A stretch of 10,746 nt of DNA from JBJXGF01 sp046153015 (GTDB taxonomy: Bacteria; Actinomycetota; Acidimicrobiia; Acidimicrobiales; CAIXPF01). Below the pieces are notes generated by a model that worked only from the letters and a program-made list of their open reading frames with translations, searched no databases and was not told where the DNA came from. The translations under genes and the position numbers were made by a program. Positions 7,177 through 10,746 of the stretch are shown here, piece by piece; position 1 is the stretch's first letter; the number at the start of each line of letters is the position of its first letter. Where the stretch lies: positions 1 to 10,746 of the forward strand of contig JBJXGF010000323.1 in assembly GCA_046153015.1 (NCBI GenBank), in the 5' to 3' direction.

Positions 7177-9387
7177 GTGGCCACCGTGACCCGCGTGCTG
7201 CCGTGGCGGCGCGACGCCCAGGCGGCGGCCACCACCGAGCTCGACCCGCTGCTCGAGGGCTTCCGCGGCCGCCACGCCCGCGGGCAGGTGCAGCTCGTGA
7301 CCCGCGCCTACGAGATGGCCGTCGCCGCCCACGCCGGCCAGCTGCGCCGCTCCGGCGAGCCCTACATCGTGCACCCGTTGGCGGTGGCCACGATCGTGGC
7401 CCGCCAGAGCGAGGACGCCGAGACCATCGCCGCGGCCCTGCTGCACGACGCGGTGGAGGACACCGCGATCACGATCGCCGAGATCGAGGGCGAGTTCGGC
7501 GCCGACGTGGCCGCCATCGTCGACGGGGTCACCAAGCTCGAGCGGGTCAACTTCCCGTCGAAGGAGGCCCAGCACGCGGCCACGATCCGCAAGCTGTTCG
7601 TCGCCATGTCGAAGGACCTGCGGGTCCTGATCATCAAGCTTTCCGACCGCATGCACAACATGCGCACGATCGGCGCCCTCCCGCTCGACAAGCAGCGCCG
7701 CATCGCCCAGGAGACCTTCGACATCTACGCGCCGCTCGCCCACCGGCTCGGCATGCAGGACATGAAGCAGCAGCTCGAGGACCTCGCGTTCGCGGCCCTG
7801 CACCCGAAGTGGTACGCGGAGATCGACCACCTGGTCACGAGCCGCACGCCCGAGCGTGAGCTGTACCTCACCCAGGTCGAGGCCGAGGTGCAGCGCCGCC
7901 TCCACGAGCTGCGCATCAACGCCGACGTCACGGGCCGGCCCAAGCACCTCTGGTCGATCTACGAGAAAATGGTCGTGAAGGGCCGCGACTTCGACGACAT
8001 CTTCGACTTGGTCGGCATCCGGGTGCTGGTCGACTCGGTGAACGACTGCTACGCGGCGCTCGGCTCGATCCACGCCATCTGGAAGCCGGTGCAGGGCCGC
8101 TTCAAGGACTTCATCGCCATGCCCAAGTTCAACAACTACCGGTCGCTGCACACGACCGTGATCGGGCCCGGCGCGAAGTCGATCGAGGTGCAGATCCGCA
8201 CCCGGGAGATGAACCTCACCGCCGAGTTCGGCGTGGCCGCGCACTGGCGGTACAAGGCCAAGGGCGGCGACCTCGAGTGGCTGAACCGGATCGTCGACTG
8301 GCAGGCCGACACGGCCGACCCGAGCCAGTTCATGGCCGAGCTGAAGACCGACCTCGACCAGGACGAGATCGTGGTGTTCACCCCGAAGGGCGAGCTGGTC
8401 AGCCTGCCGACCGGCGCCACGCCGATCGATTTCGCCTACTCGATCCACACCGAGGTCGGTCATCGCTGCATCGGCGCCCGGGTCGACGGAGCGTTGGTGA
8501 GCCTCGACCAGCAGCTCAAGACCGGCGACACCGTGCAGATCTTCACCTCCAAGGCCAAAGGCGCCGGCCCCTCGAAGGACTGGCTCGACGTGGCGGTGAG
8601 CCCCAAGGCCCGCAACAAGATCAAGCAGTGGTTCTCCCGCGAGCAGCGGCTCGACTCGATCGAGACCGGCCGCGAGACGCTGGAGAAGGCCATCCGGGTC
8701 AAGGGCATGTCGCCCCCGGCCGCCATGGGCTCGAGCGGTCTGGCCGAGGTGGTGGCCGAGCTCAACTACGCCGACCAGGACTCGCTGTTCCAGGCGATCG
8801 GCGAAGGGCACGTGTCGCCCAAGGCGGTGGCGGCGCGGGTGGCGCGGGCGCTGCGCCACGGCGACCCGGCCGAGGTCGAGCAGCTCCCCACCTCGGTGCA
8901 GGCGCCGCGCCGGCCGAGCCGGGCCCGGCCCTCGGTCGGCGTGCACATCGACGGCTTCGACGACGTGCTCGTGCGCCTCGCCCGCTGCTGCACGCCGGTG
9001 CCGGGCGACGAGATCATCGGCTTCCACACCCGGGGCCGCGGGGTGGCGGTGCACCGGGCCGACTGCGCCAACGCCGTGTCGCTCAGCTCGGCGAACAAGG
9101 ACCGCCTGGTCGACGTGGAGTGGGACGTGGACCACGGCGGCCGCTTCGTCGCCTCGATCGAGGTGAGGGCGTTCGACCGCACCGGCCTCTTGCGCGACGT
9201 CACGACCGTGCTGGCCGAGCACCACATCAACATCCTGTCCTGCGCCACCACCACCCACCCGGACCGCGTGTCGAAGATGCGCTTCGAGTTCGACCTCGGC
9301 GACCCCTCGCACCTGGCCTCGCTCGTGAACGCGCTGCGGGGCGTGAAGGGCGTATACCTGACCCGGCGGGTGCTGCCCGGGGCATGA
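7177..9387 (+). CDS. rel: Bifunctional (p)ppGpp synthetase/hydrolase of the long Rel family
   Basis: This is the stringent-response enzyme that makes (p)ppGpp from ATP and GTP/GDP and also degrades it. The 736-residue product has the full long-RSH layout. The HD hydrolase domain (about 40-195) is intact, with YIVHPLAVA (63-71), LLHDAVEDT (88-96) and KLSDRMHNMRT (154-164), so hydrolysis is expected. The synthetase domain (about 250-365) has GRPKHLWSIYEKM (253-265), RFKDFIAMP (308-316), YRSLHTTV (321-328) and VQIRTREMN (338-346). The RxKD charge pattern is that of bifunctional Rel enzymes, not of monofunctional RelA (ExDD). A TGS domain follows (about 397-458), then a helical region, a Cys-containing segment with ARCCTPVPGD (602-611) and HRADC (626-630), and a C-terminal ACT domain (about 655-730). 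The gene is usually called relA in actinobacteria. Its TGA stop overlaps the start of the next gene. Confidence 0.96.
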   Translation: MATVTRVLPWRRDAQAAATTELDPLLEGFRGRHARGQVQLVTRAYEMAVAAHAGQLRRSGEPYIVHPLAVATIVARQSEDAETIAAALLHDAVEDTAITIAEIEGEFGADVAAIVDGVTKLERVNFPSKEAQHAATIRKLFVAMSKDLRVLIIKLSDRMHNMRTIGALPLDKQRRIAQETFDIYAPLAHRLGMQDMKQQLEDLAFAALHPKWYAEIDHLVTSRTPERELYLTQVEAEVQRRLHELRINADVTGRPKHLWSIYEKMVVKGRDFDDIFDLVGIRVLVDSVNDCYAALGSIHAIWKPVQGRFKDFIAMPKFNNYRSLHTTVIGPGAKSIEVQIRTREMNLTAEFGVAAHWRYKAKGGDLEWLNRIVDWQADTADPSQFMAELKTDLDQDEIVVFTPKGELVSLPTGATPIDFAYSIHTEVGHRCIGARVDGALVSLDQQLKTGDTVQIFTSKAKGAGPSKDWLDVAVSPKARNKIKQWFSREQRLDSIETGRETLEKAIRVKGMSPPAAMGSSGLAEVVAELNYADQDSLFQAIGEGHVSPKAVAARVARALRHGDPAEVEQLPTSVQAPRRPSRARPSVGVHIDGFDDVLVRLARCCTPVPGDEIIGFHTRGRGVAVHRADCANAVSLSSANKDRLVDVEWDVDHGGRFVASIEVRAFDRTGLLRDVTTVLAEHHINILSCATTTHPDRVSKMRFEFDLGDPSHLASLVNALRGVKGVYLTRRVLPGA

Positions 9388-10746
9388 TGGCCCCGATGCG
9401 CGACCAGCTCGACAACGCGATGACCGGCGCGGCGGCCGCCGCCGGCCGCTACGACGAGGCGATCGACGCGCTGCTCAGGTTCCACCCCCGCGTGGTCAGC
9501 GCGGCCCAGGAGCTGCGCGACGAGGCGCCCGACGCCCCGATGGGCCACGCGCTGTGGGCGTACCTCCACCTGCTCAGCACCGACGCCGACGATCTGCCCG
9601 CCGCCCGCGCCGCGGCGACGGCGCTGACCGGGCTGGAGGGCAACGAGCGCGAGGCGGGCCACGCCGCGGCGGTCGCAGCATGGGCGGCGGGGGACTGGGA
9701 CGCCGCCGCCGCCCGGCTGGACGCGGTGCTGGAACGCTGGCCGGCCGACCTGCTGGCGTTGGCCATCGGCCACCAGCTCGACTTCTTCCTCGGCGACGCC
9801 GCCAACCTCGCCGACCGGCCCGGCCGGTCCCTGCCCGAGCTCGACCCGGCCCACCCCCACACGGCCTTCGTCCGGGGGATGCACGCCTTCGGGCTCGAGG
9901 AGCGCGGCAGCTACGGCGCGGCCGAGGCGGCCGGGCTCGCCGCCGTGTCCGCCAACGCCGACGACGTGTGGGCCCTCCACGCCGTGGTCCACGTGTACGA
10001 GATGCGGGGCCGCGTCGACGAGGGGCTGCGCTTCCTGGCGGCGCGAGAGCGCGACTGGGGCGAGGGCAACCTGTTCACGGTGCACAACTGGTGGCACCGC
10101 GCCCTGTACTGCCTCGAGGCCGGCGCGGTCGACGCCGCGTTGGCCGTCTACGACGCGCACATCCACCACCCGGGCGCGGCCGGCGTGCCGCTCGAGCTGC
10201 TCGACGCCAGCGCGCTCTTGTGGCGCCTCCTGCTCGACGGGATCGACGTCGGTGGCCGGTTCGACCCGCTGGCCGATGCGTGGGCGGCCAAGGCAGCCGA
10301 GTCGTGGTACGTGTTCAACGACCTGCACGCGGTGATGGCCTTCGCCGGCGCCGGGCGGCTGGACGACGCCGAGGCCGTGCTGGCCCGCCTCGCCGCCGAA
10401 TCGACCGCCGCGGCCGGGCGGCCCACCAACGCCCGCATGACCGCCGAGATCGGCCTGGCCGCTTGTCGAGCTGCGTTGGCCTTCGTGGAGGGCCGGTACG
10501 ACGACGTGGTGGCCGGGCTGGCGCCGATTCGGCGGACGCTGCACCGATTCGGCGGCTCGCACGCCCAGCGCGACGCGCTGGTCCGCACCCTGCTCGAGGC
10601 CGCGCTGCGGGCCCGGCGGGTCGACCTCGCCCGGGCCCTGAGCGCGGAGCGCGTGAGCGCCCGCGAGGCCAGCGTGTACGGGTGGCGCCAGCGGGCTGCC
10701 GCGCTGGCGCTGGCCGGCCGGGCCGGCTGTGCGGCGCTCGAGCCGA
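9384..10746 (+). CDS. TTC38-like tetratricopeptide repeat protein, cut by the right edge
   Basis: The frame is open from ATG 9384 to the window edge, 454 codons without a stop. The product is soluble, Ala-rich and helical, with no signal peptide or membrane segment. Helix-pair repeats are visible, for example GRYDEAIDALL near the N-terminus and GRLDDAEAVLARLA near 345. Family-like landmarks are WALHAVVHVYEMRGR (196-210), EGNLFTVHNWWHRALYCLE (227-245), the following LAVYDAHI (253-260) and GGSHAQRD (390-397). These match my recollection of TTC38-like TPR proteins, which run about 440-470 residues, so the stop is probably just past the edge. The molecular function of this family is not established. 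The start overlaps the rel stop (ATGA at 9384-9387), so it is probably translated with rel. ATG 9387 and ATG 9396 are alternative starts. Confidence 0.8.
   Translation, partial: MMAPMRDQLDNAMTGAAAAAGRYDEAIDALLRFHPRVVSAAQELRDEAPDAPMGHALWAYLHLLSTDADDLPAARAAATALTGLEGNEREAGHAAAVAAWAAGDWDAAAARLDAVLERWPADLLALAIGHQLDFFLGDAANLADRPGRSLPELDPAHPHTAFVRGMHAFGLEERGSYGAAEAAGLAAVSANADDVWALHAVVHVYEMRGRVDEGLRFLAARERDWGEGNLFTVHNWWHRALYCLEAGAVDAALAVYDAHIHHPGAAGVPLELLDASALLWRLLLDGIDVGGRFDPLADAWAAKAAESWYVFNDLHAVMAFAGAGRLDDAEAVLARLAAESTAAAGRPTNARMTAEIGLAACRAALAFVEGRYDDVVAGLAPIRRTLHRFGGSHAQRDALVRTLLEAALRARRVDLARALSAERVSAREASVYGWRQRAAALALAGRAGCAALEP

Noticed and set aside
6331..9312. A 993-codon open frame on the minus strand across secF, apt and rel
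   Set aside because: It mirrors the codon bias of the + strand genes, is full of Val-His-Arg-Asp repeats, and has no recognisable domain.
8766..10562. A 598-codon minus-strand frame over the end of rel and the TPR gene
   Set aside because: The + strand frame is open over the same region and carries TPR-family landmarks, while the minus frame has none.

Overview
The window is very GC-rich, and every gene lies on the + strand in one tightly packed array with no gap longer than about 67 bases. The order is a RuvA tail, ruvB, queA, tgt, yajC, secD, secF, apt, a rel-type (p)ppGpp synthetase/hydrolase, and a TTC38-like tetratricopeptide repeat gene cut by the right edge. The composition, the GTG-rich starts, the yajC-secD-secF-apt-rel block and the Thr/Ala/Pro-rich insert in SecD suggest an actinobacterium. 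The queA-tgt pair, missing from the equivalent mycobacterial locus, makes a deep lineage such as Acidimicrobiia the best guess. The taxonomy is inference.

Layout: positions 1-1121 hold the end of the Holliday-junction branch-migration genes (ruvA tail and ruvB). Positions 1127-3292 hold two consecutive queuosine-tRNA genes: Tgt exchanges guanine for preQ1 in tRNA, and QueA then adds the epoxycyclopentanediol precursor. After a 66-base spacer, positions 3359-6628 hold the accessory Sec membrane complex YajC-SecD-SecF. Positions 6625-7161 hold adenine phosphoribosyltransferase and 7177-9387 the stringent-response enzyme. From 9384 to the right edge runs a TPR protein whose start overlaps the rel stop.

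Four junctions are 4-base overlaps of the xTGA type (ruvA/ruvB, secD/secF, secF/apt, rel/TPR), so translational coupling is likely. Clear Shine-Dalgarno sequences stand before yajC and rel, the two places where translation most likely restarts independently.

Most of this is conserved housekeeping DNA, and I see no mobile element, CRISPR array, tRNA, rRNA or undescribed multi-gene system. The points worth a second look are: queA has no ATG, GTG or TTG at its conserved N-terminus and probably starts at ATC; Tgt has lost two of the four usual zinc ligands; a 9-bp hairpin at the apt-rel junction can pair alternatively with sequence next to the rel ribosome-binding site; and a TTC38-like TPR gene is translationally coupled to rel.
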